From Deltaproteobacteria bacterium (GTDB taxonomy: Bacteria; Desulfobacterota; Deferrimicrobia; Deferrimicrobiales; Deferrimicrobiaceae), in assembly GCA_016234845.1 (NCBI GenBank), contig JACRNP010000117.1:1-38538 (forward strand): a DNA stretch of 38,538 nt, written 5' to 3'. Positions 17,557 to 25,723 of this stretch are shown here, piece by piece (the stretch's first letter is position 1; the number at the start of each line of letters is the position of its first letter). The notes under the pieces were generated by a model. The model was not told the origin of the DNA. It made no database searches and was given only the letters and a program-made list of their open reading frames with translations. The translations under genes were made by a program, and so were the position numbers.

Positions 17557-18746
17557 TCCCCGCAGATGCGCGTGAGATATCGGGAATAATTATAGAGGAT
17601 ATCCCGCATCGCATCCCCCCCGAACTTTTCCAGGAACGCGTCGGCGAGCACGATCGCCACCATCGTTTCGGCCACCACCGACGCGGCGGGAACCGCGCAG
17701 ACGTCGCTCCGTTCCCTGTGCGCCTCCGTCGGCTTCCAGCCGTCCACCGTGACGGTCCGGAGCGGCCGGGACTGGGTGGGGATCGGCTTCATCGCGGCGC
17801 GGACGACCAGCGGTTCCCCGTTCGTCATCCCCCCCTCGAGTCCTCCCGCCCGGTTCGTCTCCCGGTGGAAGGGAAGGAGGTGCGATCCGAGAAGGGGGCG
17901 GCGTCCGCCCGGGCCCGGCAGGACCTCGTCGTGCACTTCGCTGCCCGGAAGGGAGGACAGGGACATCCCCCCGCCGACCTCCACGCCCTTGATCGCGGGA
18001 ATGCACATCAGGGCCTGCCCGAGACGGCCGTCCAGACGCCGGTCCCAGGCGACGTAGGAACCGAGTCCGGGAGGCACCCCGGTCGCGATCACCTCGACCA
18101 CGCCGCCGGCCGTGGTTCCCGACTCCTTCAGCTCGTCGATCCAGCGGACGACGTTCCGCTCGGTGTCCCTGTCCGCCATCCGGACGGGGCTCCCCTCCGC
18201 GAGGGCCGCCGCTTCCGGGTTCCCCTCGACGTCGGGCGGCACGCGGAAATCGCCGATGGAGAGGACGTGTCCGACGACCTCCGCTCCGACCTCGCGAAGG
18301 AACGCCTTCGCCAGGGCGCCCGCCATCACGCGGGCGGCCGTTTCGCGCGCGCTGGCCCGCTCGAGGACGCTTCGTACGTCCCGCAGGTCGTACTTGAGGA
18401 TCCCGCCGAGGTCCGCGTGCCCGGGGCGGGCGGTATCCAGCGGGGAAACATCGCCCCCGTCGCCGTCCACCGCCATCTTCTCCCGCCAGTTCGGCCAGTC
18501 GAGGTTCCGAAGGAGCATCGCCACCGGCCCGCCCATCGTCTTTCCGAAGCGGACGCCCGACAGGATCTCCACCTCGTCCTTTTCGATCTTCATGCGGTCG
18601 CCGCGCCCGTACCCGGTCTGGCGCCGCGAAAGCTCGCGGTTGATGTCCGCGGCGACGACGGGAAGTCCGGCCGGCACCCCCTCGACGATCGTCACCAGGG
18701 CGGGGCCGTGGGTCTCGCCGGCGGTCCGGAACGAAAAACGGATTAT
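17553..18746 (-). CDS. aroC: Chorismate synthase with a non-AUG start (ATA or ATC)
   Basis: This performs the last shikimate step, FMNH2-dependent removal of phosphate from EPSP to give chorismate. Conserved stretches are visible: RRQTGYGRGDRMKIE, EILSGVRFGKTMGGP, RPGHADLGGILKYD and ERASARETAARV. The family N-terminus, here FSFRTAGETHGPALVTIVEG, lies upstream of the first possible GTG (18695), so the true start must be earlier. In that frame there is no ATG, GTG or TTG. The only codon at the right distance from the strong GGAGG (18757-18753) is ATA at 18746, with ATC next to it, giving about 397 residues. The nearly universal GESHG motif reads GETHG. A small indel or a base error near the start is the alternative. 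It overlaps aroK by 4 bases. Confidence 0.9.
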   Translation of the reverse strand: MIRFSFRTAGETHGPALVTIVEGVPAGLPVVAADINRELSRRQTGYGRGDRMKIEKDEVEILSGVRFGKTMGGPVAMLLRNLDWPNWREKMAVDGDGGDVSPLDTARPGHADLGGILKYDLRDVRSVLERASARETAARVMAGALAKAFLREVGAEVVGHVLSIGDFRVPPDVEGNPEAAALAEGSPVRMADRDTERNVVRWIDELKESGTTAGGVVEVIATGVPPGLGSYVAWDRRLDGRLGQALMCIPAIKGVEVGGGMSLSSLPGSEVHDEVLPGPGGRRPLLGSHLLPFHRETNRAGGLEGGMTNGEPLVVRAAMKPIPTQSRPLRTVTVDGWKPTEAHRERSDVCAVPAASVVAETMVAIVLADAFLEKFGGDAMRDILYNYSRYLTRICGE

Positions 18747-18752
18747 GGTCCA

Positions 18753-18757
18753 CCTCC
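18753..18757 (-). promoter_or_regulatory. Ribosome binding site deciding the aroC start
   Basis: GGAGG on the minus strand lies six bases ahead of ATA 18746 and nine ahead of ATC 18743. It is the only strong site in the short gap after the pilQ terminator, and it fixes the aroC start to a codon that is not ATG, GTG or TTG in the aroC frame. A GTG overlapping it (18753-18751) opens a different frame. Confidence 0.6.
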
Positions 18758-18770
18758 CGCGGTCGGAATG

Positions 18771-18805
18771 AAAAAGGGCACCCGGACCGTTCCGCCCAGG
18801 TGCCC
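18771..18805 (-). terminator. Intrinsic terminator after pilQ
   Basis: On the minus strand GGGCACCTGG (18805-18796) pairs with CCGGGTGCCC (18785-18776), ten pairs including one G-U, around a 10-base loop, followed at once by TTTTTC (18775-18770). It begins 23 bases after the pilQ stop and ends only about 25 bases before the aroC start, so it separates the pil and aro operons or allows partial read-through. No clear promoter for aroC is visible after it. Confidence 0.85.
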
Positions 18806-18828
18806 CCGGCCTTGCGTCTTTCCCCGGC

Positions 18829-21162
18829 TCAGGAGGCCTTCGCCTGCACCGGTTCCGCCTTGAGGATCCGCGGCGTGATGAAGATCAGCAGTTCGCGGTT
18901 CCTGCCCTGGGACGAGTCCTTGCGGAACAGGTACCCGAGAACGGGTATTTTCGAGAGCCACGGGACCGCCGCCTGGGATTCGGAGCGGCTGATCTGGAGG
19001 ATTCCGCCGATGACCGCCGTCTCCCCGTCGCCGATCAGCACTTCGGTGGTGGCCTTCTTCTTGTTGATCGCCGGCTTCCCGTCGATGCCCACCTCTCCCT
19101 GGGAGTCGTTCTTCGCCTCGAGCTTCATCGTTACCTTGCCGTCGGGCGTGATGTGCGGGGTCACCTTCAGGCTGAGCGTCGCGTCGATGAACTGCGTGTT
19201 GGTGCCGGAAGCGGACACGGTGGAGTACGGGATCTGCGTGCCCTGCTCGATCAACGCCTCCTTGTTGTCGACCGTGACCACCTTCGGGGAGGAGACGATC
19301 TTCGCCTTGCCCGACGCCTCCAGGGCGGAGAGCGAAAGATCGAGACGGAGGTTGTCCCTCAGGATCCCGAAGGCGATCCCGCCGCCGGCCCCGGCCCCGA
19401 TCGCCGCCGGAAGATTCACGGCGAAGTTCGGGGACGGCGCGGCGGATGTGAACGGACGGTCCGTGTTCGTGCTCACGGGCGCCCCCGGAAGCGGGGCGCC
19501 GGTGGAAGTCTGCGCGCCGGTGACGCCGAACTGCATCCGGTTGCCGGACCGGAAGGCGCCGCCCCACTGGACGCCCAGCTCCTGCGTGGAGGTCGTGTCG
19601 ACCTCGACGATCCGCGCCTCGATCAGCACCTGCGGGGTCGCCGTGTCGAGTCGCGCCACGAGGGAACGGATCTCCACGATGTTCTGCGGCAGGTCGCGTA
19701 TGATCAGGACGTTCGTGCGGTCGTCGCTGTCGAGCTTGCCGAACTTGGACGCCTGCGGCTTGATCTTCGTCAGCATCTCGGACGCCTTGGAGTAGCTCAC
19801 GGGGATCGTGTCGAACACCGCTTCCTGCGCCGCGCGGTTCTCGGCGGCCCGGGTGATCGCCTCCTGCTTGGACAGTTCGATCTGCTTCTGCGCGTTCAGC
19901 CGGTCCTGCTCCTCCTTCTGCAGCGAGGCGACCGGCGCGATCCGGAGGACGTTCCCCTCCTGCACGGCGCCGAGCGCCTTGGACCGGAGGACGATGTCGA
20001 GCGCCTGATCCCAGGGAACGTTGATCAGACGCACGGACACCTTCCCCTTCACGTCGTCCGTCGTGATGATGTTCAAGTTGCTGACCTCGGCGATGATGCG
20101 GAACACGTTGGAGAGATCCGCGTCCTTGAAGTCCATCGAGATCCGCTGGCCCCGGTATTTGCGGGTCGTGTCGGAACTGCCCATGAGAAATCCCCACTGC
20201 TTGCCGCCCTGTCCCCCCGCGGCATCGGGAGGGGTCTCCGCCGCCTCCTGCCCCGCCGCGTCCCCGTCCTCCGTCCCGTTCACTTTCGGAACGGCGCGGG
20301 CTACCAGTTCCCCTCCGCCCGACGCCGCCCCCGCCTTCGCGAAGGAGACGACCACCCCGTTTTCCTTCTTCTCGACCGTGTAGTTCGACCCCGGGGCGAA
20401 CGCGATGGCCACGGACGTTCCCTTCTTCCCGCCGGACGGAGTCACGGTCTTGATGGGGATCCCGAACTTGCGGGCGTCGATCATGCGGAGGAGCCCCTTG
20501 TCGACGGATGTCCCGGGGAAGGTCAGCGTCACGCCGCCCCCCTTCTTCGCGACCTGGAACGCCGGCCCGCCCGTGGTCGCGATCACCACGTTCGACGCGT
20601 CGGGAAGATCCTCGAGGTCGATTCCCGTGACGGCGGCCCCCTTCGGGACCTCCTTCCCGTCCTGGAACCGGTCGGTGCTCGCGACCTTCCCCTCCGGACC
20701 CCCGCCCACCGCCAGCACGAGGGATCCGCCTTCGGTATTGACGAGGAACGGCATCGGCTTGTCCCCGGGCGTCTCGACGACCATCCGGAGCTTCTTGTCC
20801 TGGGAGGACAGCTTCACGACCTTCACCTGCGGAGTGTCCACCGCGACCTCGGAGGACGCCGCCCCCTGGGCGACGCCCCAGATGTCGACCACGATCCGGA
20901 ACGGGTCGTTCAGCTTGAAGGAGTTGTAGTTTTCGATGGCCCCCTCGATCACCGCCTGGATGGTGGTGCCGTACGGTGTCTTCGAGACCGTCAACTCCTT
21001 CACCCTGGATCCGGCCCCCCCCGGCTTCGCCGCTCCGGGGCCGGCGGGCTCCGCGGCGAGAGCCGGCGACGCCAACAATGCGCAGGCAAGGGTCAACGCC
21101 ACCATCCCCTGCGTGACGCGGGGCCGGAAAACGCGGCCCGAGAGCCGTAACGGGGTCATCAT
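18829..21162 (-). CDS. pilQ: Type IV pilus secretin PilQ
   Basis: This forms the outer membrane ring through which the pilus passes. Start ATG 21162 overlaps the pilP stop (TAATG) behind AGGAGG; a second ATG follows directly. The 777-residue protein has a signal peptide (to about residue 37, ALAAEP), an AMIN domain (about 53-152) that would bind peptidoglycan, a second AMIN-like region (about 178-276), a glycine/acidic linker and a secretin-TonB N0 domain (about 340-408). An N1 domain (about 450-515) and the secretin pore domain (about 530-765) follow, the latter with VPWLSKIPVLGYLFR and ELLIFITPRIL. A coiled-coil insert (about 412-448) sits between N0 and N1. The order AMIN-AMIN-N0-N1-secretin is typical of PilQ. 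A strong terminator follows. Confidence 0.97.
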   Translation of the reverse strand: MMTPLRLSGRVFRPRVTQGMVALTLACALLASPALAAEPAGPGAAKPGGAGSRVKELTVSKTPYGTTIQAVIEGAIENYNSFKLNDPFRIVVDIWGVAQGAASSEVAVDTPQVKVVKLSSQDKKLRMVVETPGDKPMPFLVNTEGGSLVLAVGGGPEGKVASTDRFQDGKEVPKGAAVTGIDLEDLPDASNVVIATTGGPAFQVAKKGGGVTLTFPGTSVDKGLLRMIDARKFGIPIKTVTPSGGKKGTSVAIAFAPGSNYTVEKKENGVVVSFAKAGAASGGGELVARAVPKVNGTEDGDAAGQEAAETPPDAAGGQGGKQWGFLMGSSDTTRKYRGQRISMDFKDADLSNVFRIIAEVSNLNIITTDDVKGKVSVRLINVPWDQALDIVLRSKALGAVQEGNVLRIAPVASLQKEEQDRLNAQKQIELSKQEAITRAAENRAAQEAVFDTIPVSYSKASEMLTKIKPQASKFGKLDSDDRTNVLIIRDLPQNIVEIRSLVARLDTATPQVLIEARIVEVDTTSTQELGVQWGGAFRSGNRMQFGVTGAQTSTGAPLPGAPVSTNTDRPFTSAAPSPNFAVNLPAAIGAGAGGGIAFGILRDNLRLDLSLSALEASGKAKIVSSPKVVTVDNKEALIEQGTQIPYSTVSASGTNTQFIDATLSLKVTPHITPDGKVTMKLEAKNDSQGEVGIDGKPAINKKKATTEVLIGDGETAVIGGILQISRSESQAAVPWLSKIPVLGYLFRKDSSQGRNRELLIFITPRILKAEPVQAKAS

Positions 21163-21707
21163 TATTTTCCTCCTGCCGTTGTGAGCTGCAACGCGTTCTC
21201 CCTGAACACCTTGTCCCCACGGGTCCCGATGAACTCCTCCCGCACCAGGATCTCCTTCTCCGTGATCCTCGTCACGACCCCCCCCATGCGGCCGATCCGG
21301 GAGCCGACGAGCACGGAATACCCCTTCCCCTCGCCGTCCTCGACGAGCGCCCTCGCGCCCTTTTTCGCCCAGATCAGGCCGACGTACTTCAATTCCGCCA
21401 GTTCGTACCGCTGCAACGGGGGCAGAAGGGAGAGGTCCGTCCGGAGCTGCTTCGTTTCGGCCTTGATGAACGGGACGAAGGGATCCCGCTTCCCGGCGGA
21501 GCTGTAGACCGTCACCGGCGCGGGCTTCTTCTCGCCCTCCGCGGCGGCCTTCGCGGGCGCCGGGGGCGCGGACTGCATCGGGGCGATCTTCTTCACGACC
21601 GGAGCCGGTGCCGGCGCTTCCTTGGAGCAGCCCGCGACGACGGCCAGCAGGAAGATCCCGACGAACGGCAGCACGATCCTTCGATACGTCACTGGAGACC
21701 GTCTCAT
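21162..21707 (-). CDS. pilP: Type IV pilus inner membrane lipoprotein PilP
   Basis: PilP links the PilNO inner membrane complex to the N0 domain of PilQ. I place the start at ATG 21707, overlapping the pilO stop as ATGA, giving 181 residues with a lipoprotein signal ending LAVVAGC (Cys27). A proline/alanine-rich tether (about 30-66) leads to the beta-sandwich (about 75-175), which contains the family phrase KRDPFVPFI and the stretch YELAELKYVGLIW. The C-terminal GDKVFRENALQLTTAGGK is followed immediately by pilQ. Confidence 0.95.
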   Translation of the reverse strand: MRRSPVTYRRIVLPFVGIFLLAVVAGCSKEAPAPAPVVKKIAPMQSAPPAPAKAAAEGEKKPAPVTVYSSAGKRDPFVPFIKAETKQLRTDLSLLPPLQRYELAELKYVGLIWAKKGARALVEDGEGKGYSVLVGSRIGRMGGVVTRITEKEILVREEFIGTRGDKVFRENALQLTTAGGK

Positions 21708-22321
21708 TTTGCCTTCCCCTGGCCACCCGCATCCTTGGGCTGCGCAGCCGGCTGCTCCAGGAACCGGAAGGTCGTGGCCGTGCAATTGATGGTCTCGCTG
21801 ACCATGTTCTCGCCGGTCGATTTGGGGCTGGTGAACGTGATGTTCGAAAGGTTGACGATCCGGGGGTAGTGGCTGACCTTGTCGGCGAAAAGGACGAAGC
21901 TGTGGTAGTCCCCGGTGACGGAGATCGAGACGGGTATCTCCGCGTAGAAATCCTTCTTCGCCTCGCCGGAAGGGGCGAACTTCAGGAACTCCAGCCCCGA
22001 CTCCTTCCCGAGGTCCGATACGCTCTTCAGCAGCGACGGGATCTCCGCCGAATTGGGAAGCTGTTCGAGGAGCAGGGTCAGCTGGTCCTCGAGCCGCTTG
22101 ACCTCCTCCTGGAACGACTTCAGGTTTCCGGCGATCACCTCCTGCTCCTTGACCTTGCTGCGAAGGCTCGCGAGCTGGGTTTCGAGCTGCGTGATCTGCC
22201 GGGAAGCGTCCCTGTAATAGAGGTAGTAGTACCCCACGATCACCAGGCCGCAGAACAGAACGGCCAGGAGGACCCTCTGTTTGGCCGGAACCTTGGAGAG
22301 ATCGTCCAGTTTCAGCGCCAT
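21704..22321 (-). CDS. pilO: Type IV pilus alignment protein PilO
   Basis: The 205-residue bitopic protein pairs with PilN in the inner membrane. It has a short cytoplasmic start (MALKLDDLSKVPAKQR), one membrane helix (about 17-35, ending YYYLYYRD), a coiled coil (about 40-90, SRQITQLETQLASLRSKVKE) and a periplasmic ferredoxin-like domain (about 95-190) with the PilO stretch GLEFLKFAPSGEAKKDFYAE. A lysine-rich tail follows. It starts 28 bases after pilN, the largest gap in the operon, and overlaps pilP by 4 bases. Confidence 0.96.
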   Translation of the reverse strand: MALKLDDLSKVPAKQRVLLAVLFCGLVIVGYYYLYYRDASRQITQLETQLASLRSKVKEQEVIAGNLKSFQEEVKRLEDQLTLLLEQLPNSAEIPSLLKSVSDLGKESGLEFLKFAPSGEAKKDFYAEIPVSISVTGDYHSFVLFADKVSHYPRIVNLSNITFTSPKSTGENMVSETINCTATTFRFLEQPAAQPKDAGGQGKAK

Positions 22322-22349
22322 TCCGTGCCCTCTCTCTCCGACGCGGAGA

Positions 22350-22883
22350 TCAGTTGACGACCGAGAACGAAAGGTTGAACCGCACGAGCTTCACGTTCAT
22401 CATCGAAGACTGGTCGGCGGATCCGAGCGTCACGTCGCGGAATCGCCCGGTCTGCCCCAGCGCGGTCATGAAATTCGCGACGGTGTTGTTGTTCAACGCG
22501 ACCCCGGAGAGGGTGATCCTCTCGCCCTGGACGCTCAGCTGGTCGATCCAGCACTTCTCGGGGATGGCCGCCGACAACGCTTCGAACGTCTTTACCGGAG
22601 CCTTTCTTCCCGTCTGCAGGCTCGATATGATGTCCACCTTCTTCTGCAGCTCCGCCTTCCGGGACTTGAATCTCTCGACTTCTCCGATCTCCTTCTTCAG
22701 CCGCTCGATGTCGGCGTTCGCCTGCCGGATGTTCTGGTTCAGCGTCTTGATCTTTCCGGACACCGTGGTGTGGAAGTACAGCGTCCCCAGCAGGACCACC
22801 AGGGGAGCCAGCAGGAAGACGAACCCGACGTTGAATTCCCGGCGCTTCTTCCGTTTTCCCCGGATGAGGTTGATCCGGATCAT
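22350..22883 (-). CDS. pilN: Type IV pilus assembly protein PilN
   Basis: The 177-residue protein begins MIRINLIRGKRKKRRE, the conserved INL(I/L) motif that docks into PilM in the cytoplasm. A membrane helix (about 20-40) and a coiled coil (about 44-88) lead to a periplasmic domain that pairs with PilO. Its ATG overlaps the pilM stop by 4 bases (ATGA), in keeping with the tight PilM-PilN stoichiometry. Confidence 0.96.
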   Translation of the reverse strand: MIRINLIRGKRKKRREFNVGFVFLLAPLVVLLGTLYFHTTVSGKIKTLNQNIRQANADIERLKKEIGEVERFKSRKAELQKKVDIISSLQTGRKAPVKTFEALSAAIPEKCWIDQLSVQGERITLSGVALNNNTVANFMTALGQTGRFRDVTLGSADQSSMMNVKLVRFNLSFSVVN

Positions 22884-23941
22884 CCGCGAGCCTCCAGGTT
22901 CCGCAGCGCGAGGCCGATCGAGACCGTTGCGGAGGTGTTGAATTGGGCAACCACGGCGGGATCCACGGCCTTGTCGTCCACGGTCAATCCCTCGATCGGA
23001 TCGAAGATCTCGACTCCGACCCCGATCTTGTCGGAGAGCAGCTCCTTGAGGAACATCGATTTCGCCGCGCCGCCGGTGAGGAAGACCTTCGTCACCAGCC
23101 GGTCGGGGTAGGTCGCGGAAAAGAAGTTGTACGAGCGCTGCGCTTCCGTGGCCAGGAGGTTCGATACGACCTTCATGATCTCCTGGAACTTCTGGGCGCG
23201 CTCCCCGGGATCCTTCTTCCCCAGCTTGTACTCCTCGGCCGTCTCGTAGCTCACGGCCAGCTGCTTCTGGATCTCCGAAGTGTACATTCCGCCGCCCATC
23301 GGGACGTCGCGGGTGAACAGGGGGACCCCGGCGTGGAGGATGTTGATGTTCATGAAGGAGGCTCCGACGTTCACCACCATCGGCACCTGCTCGTCCGCCA
23401 CCGGGTGGGTGAGCTCGAACGCGTTCCCGACGGCCAGCGAGTCGATGTCGACCAGCCGCGGGACGAGGCCGGCGTCCTTGACGACGGCCATGTAGTCGTT
23501 GATCAGGTCGGTTTTCGCGGCCACCAGCAGGACGTCCATCTTGGAAGGGTCATCCTTCAATGGGCCGATCACCTGGAAATCGATCTTCACGTCCTTGATA
23601 TCGAAGGGGATGTACTGCTCGACCTCCCACTGGATCGACTCCTCGAGCTCCTCGGCGGTGGTGGTGGGGAGCTGGACCTTCTTGATGATGACCGAATGGC
23701 CCGAGAGGGAGATGGCGACATCCTTCTCGCTGACCTTCAGCTCCCGCATGGCGGTCTTGATTCCCTCTACGACGGCGGCGTGGTCCATGATCGCCCCGTC
23801 GACGATCGAGTCGGCCGGCAGGGGGAACACGCCGAACTTCCGCAGCCGGTTTTCCGCGCCGATCGCCTTGACATGGGCCATCTTCACGGCGCTCGACCCG
23901 ATGTCCAGCCCGATCACCTCTTTGCTGCCGAACAGGCCCAT
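22880..23941 (-). CDS. pilM: Type IV pilus actin-like ATPase PilM
   Basis: The 353-residue cytoplasmic protein has an actin/FtsA fold and forms a ring under the pilus by binding the PilN tail. Family marks are MGLFGSKEVIGLDIGSSAVK (phosphate 1 loop), VQLPTTTAEELEESIQWEVE, VVNVGASFMNINIL (phosphate 2) and VFLTGGAAKSMFLKELL (adenosine motif). Length is normal. It follows the small XRE-type regulator after 23 bases and opens the pilMNOPQ set. A weak GGGGG lies before ATG 23941. Confidence 0.96.
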   Translation of the reverse strand: MGLFGSKEVIGLDIGSSAVKMAHVKAIGAENRLRKFGVFPLPADSIVDGAIMDHAAVVEGIKTAMRELKVSEKDVAISLSGHSVIIKKVQLPTTTAEELEESIQWEVEQYIPFDIKDVKIDFQVIGPLKDDPSKMDVLLVAAKTDLINDYMAVVKDAGLVPRLVDIDSLAVGNAFELTHPVADEQVPMVVNVGASFMNINILHAGVPLFTRDVPMGGGMYTSEIQKQLAVSYETAEEYKLGKKDPGERAQKFQEIMKVVSNLLATEAQRSYNFFSATYPDRLVTKVFLTGGAAKSMFLKELLSDKIGVGVEIFDPIEGLTVDDKAVDPAVVAQFNTSATVSIGLALRNLEARG

Positions 23942-23964
23942 CGCAAGCCCCCGTGGCTCCGTCG

Positions 23965-24198
23965 TTAGATCTTGAACACCTTGTCCCGGTCGGACAGCTT
24001 CAGGCCGAGCGACAGGATGATCTTTCTCTTAGTGTCCATCCGGCACGCCAACCCCTTTTCCACCCGATCGATCGTCAGGACGGACAGCTTTGCCCGCCTG
24101 GCCAGCTCCGCCTTGCTCATCAGGAGCCCTTCACGGATCTTTCGGACGTTGTTCGGGTCAACTTTAATCTTTTCTCGCTCCGGGCTTCCCACGGTCAT
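23965..24198 (-). CDS. Small XRE-type helix-turn-helix regulator
   Basis: The 77-residue protein is a single HTH_3-like domain. VRKIREGLLMSKAELARRAK forms helices 1 and 2 and LSVLTIDRVEKGLACRMDTK the recognition helix and turn, followed by KRKIILSLGLKLSDRDKVFK. No sensor or dimerisation domain is attached. It is the first gene of the pilMNOPQ transcript, 23 bases ahead of pilM, behind a sigma-70 promoter whose spacer holds an inverted repeat, so autoregulation of the pilus operon is a reasonable inference. Its DNA is less GC-rich than that of its neighbours. ATG 24198 has AGGGGTGA upstream. Confidence 0.88.
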   Translation of the reverse strand: MTVGSPEREKIKVDPNNVRKIREGLLMSKAELARRAKLSVLTIDRVEKGLACRMDTKRKIILSLGLKLSDRDKVFKI

Positions 24199-24252
24199 TC
24201 ACCCCTATGGGCTTCTTATGATCCGACATCCAGTCCCGTCCATACAAGCGAA

Positions 24253-24280
24253 ATGATAACCTCTTGATATTATGTGTCAA
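24253..24280 (-). promoter_or_regulatory. Sigma-70 promoter of the regulator-pilMNOPQ operon
   Basis: On the minus strand TTGACA (24280-24275, a perfect -35) is followed by a 16-base spacer and TATCAT (24258-24253, five of six -10 bases). The predicted transcription start near 24246 leaves a leader of about 48 bases before ATG 24198. The region is clearly AT-richer than its surroundings. It is the best sigma-70 promoter in the window. Confidence 0.8.
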
Positions 24281-24283
24281 GAG
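24261..24283. promoter_or_regulatory. Inverted repeat overlapping the pil promoter (candidate operator)
   Basis: A perfect 7-base inverted repeat, CTCTTGA (24261-24267) and TCAAGAG (24277-24283), is separated by nine bases. It covers the -35 box and spacer of the promoter, so a bound protein would block RNA polymerase. Its size suits a small XRE-type dimer, and the regulator encoded just downstream is the obvious candidate. Confidence 0.55.
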
Positions 24284-24322
24284 ATTTCCAACTAGAATCC
24301 ATTGACGCATAGTTATACCTAA

Positions 24323-25723
24323 TTATGCCCCCTCGACCCCGTACTCCTTCGCCTTGTACAGCAAGGCCGGGTGACTGATCCCCAGGAGCTCCGCCGCCTT
24401 CGGTCTGCTCCCTCCGGTGCGCTCGAGCGCCATCCGGATCAGCTGGCGTTCCAGCTCCCGCACGGCCCCTTTCAGGTCCGGCCGCTCGGGGGACACGGGG
24501 ATACGGACGACGTGGGCGGGACCCGCGTCCTGCGCCCGGCCCCCCGGGCCGGCGGCGTTCCAGACCGCCATCAACTCCCCTCTCGTGATCTCCCGGGAGG
24601 CCCCGAGAAGGGCGCATCGTTCCATCAGGTTCTTGAGCTCCCGGACGTTCCCGCGCCACTCGTGGGCGCCGAGTGCGATCAGGACGTCGTCCGAAAGCTT
24701 CATCTCCGTCTTCCCGTACTTTCGGCAATAGTGGGAAATAAAATTCCTAGCGAGGAGCGGGATGTCCGCCGGACGCTCGCGCAACGGGGGAACGTGAATC
24801 CGGATCACGTTCAACCGGTAGAACAGGTCGTCCCGGAAACGCCCCGCTGCAACCTCGGCCTCGAGGTCGCGCGCGGTCGCCGCCACCATCCGGACATCGA
24901 CCCGGCGGGTCTCGGAGTCGCCCAGCCGCCGGATCTCCCCCTCCTGCAGGAATCGGAGCAGCTTCGTCTGCAGGGGGTTCGGCAGCTCTCCGATCTCGTC
25001 CAGGAACAGCGTCCCCCGGGCCGCCTCTTCGATGAGTCCCGCCCGATCCTTCTTCGCTTCGGTGAAGGCCCCTTTCCTGTGCCCGAACAGCTCGCTCTCC
25101 AGCAGGGTCTCCGGGATCGCGCCGCAGTTGACGGCGACGAACGGCCTCTCCCGGCGTTTCCCGCCGTAGTGCAGGAGGCGCGCGATGAGCTCCTTCCCGG
25201 TCCCGCTTTCTCCCGTGACCAGGACCGTGGCGTCGTAATCCATCACCTTCTCCGCCATCCGCACCGCGGCGTCCATGGCCGGATCGGCGTACAGCAGCTC
25301 GCCGGGGCGCGCGGATTTCTCTATCTCGCTCCGGAGGTACTCGTTTTCCGTTCGGAGCCGCTCCCGTTCCGCTGCCTTCCTGAGGGTCAGGAGGATCTCG
25401 TCGCTCATGAACGGCTTGGACACGTAGTCGTACGCCCCGAGCTTCATCGCCTCGACCGCCGTCTCCACCGTTCCGAACGCCGACATCATGATCACCGTGC
25501 CCGGGATCCCCTTCGCGGTGACCTCCCGCAGAAGGTCGAGGCCGCCCAGGACCGGCATCCGGAGGTCGCAGAGGATGAAATCGAACCGCTCCTCCCCCAG
25601 GATCCGGAGCGCCTCCCGCCCGTCCCCCGCCTGGCGGACCTCATATCCCTCCGCGGAGAGAATCCTTCCGAGGGCGTCCCTCAGGGACGGCTCGTCGTCC
25701 ACCACCAGGATCCGGTCAGCCAT
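24323..25723 (-). CDS. NtrC-family response regulator with a GAFTEA loop
   Basis: The 466-residue protein has a receiver domain (about 4-118, phosphorylation site Asp53, Ser81, Lys103), an AAA+ sigma-54 activation domain (about 145-375; Walker A GESGTGKE at 171-178, Walker B LFLDEIGE) and a Fis-type DNA-binding C-terminus ([20 protein letters not shown]). The loop that touches sigma-54 is normally GAFTGA; here it is GAFTEA (218-223), a change that may alter or bypass sigma-54 contact. The gene overlaps the end of its kinase by 8 bases, so the two form a pair. Its targets are unknown; nearby candidates are the divergent HAMP/pseudopilin genes. The stop at 24323 precedes the AT-rich promoter of the pil operon. 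Confidence 0.93.
   Translation of the reverse strand: MADRILVVDDEPSLRDALGRILSAEGYEVRQAGDGREALRILGEERFDFILCDLRMPVLGGLDLLREVTAKGIPGTVIMMSAFGTVETAVEAMKLGAYDYVSKPFMSDEILLTLRKAAERERLRTENEYLRSEIEKSARPGELLYADPAMDAAVRMAEKVMDYDATVLVTGESGTGKELIARLLHYGGKRRERPFVAVNCGAIPETLLESELFGHRKGAFTEAKKDRAGLIEEAARGTLFLDEIGELPNPLQTKLLRFLQEGEIRRLGDSETRRVDVRMVAATARDLEAEVAAGRFRDDLFYRLNVIRIHVPPLRERPADIPLLARNFISHYCRKYGKTEMKLSDDVLIALGAHEWRGNVRELKNLMERCALLGASREITRGELMAVWNAAGPGGRAQDAGPAHVVRIPVSPERPDLKGAVRELERQLIRMALERTGGSRPKAAELLGISHPALLYKAKEYGVEGA

Noticed and set aside
18751-18753. GTG near the aroC ribosome site as the aroC start
   Set aside because: It opens a different frame (MDHNPFFVPD) that loses all chorismate synthase sequence; it would need a frameshift.
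18743-21220. 825-residue open frame on the minus strand
   Set aside because: Alternate frame of pilQ; low-complexity RGG-type sequence.
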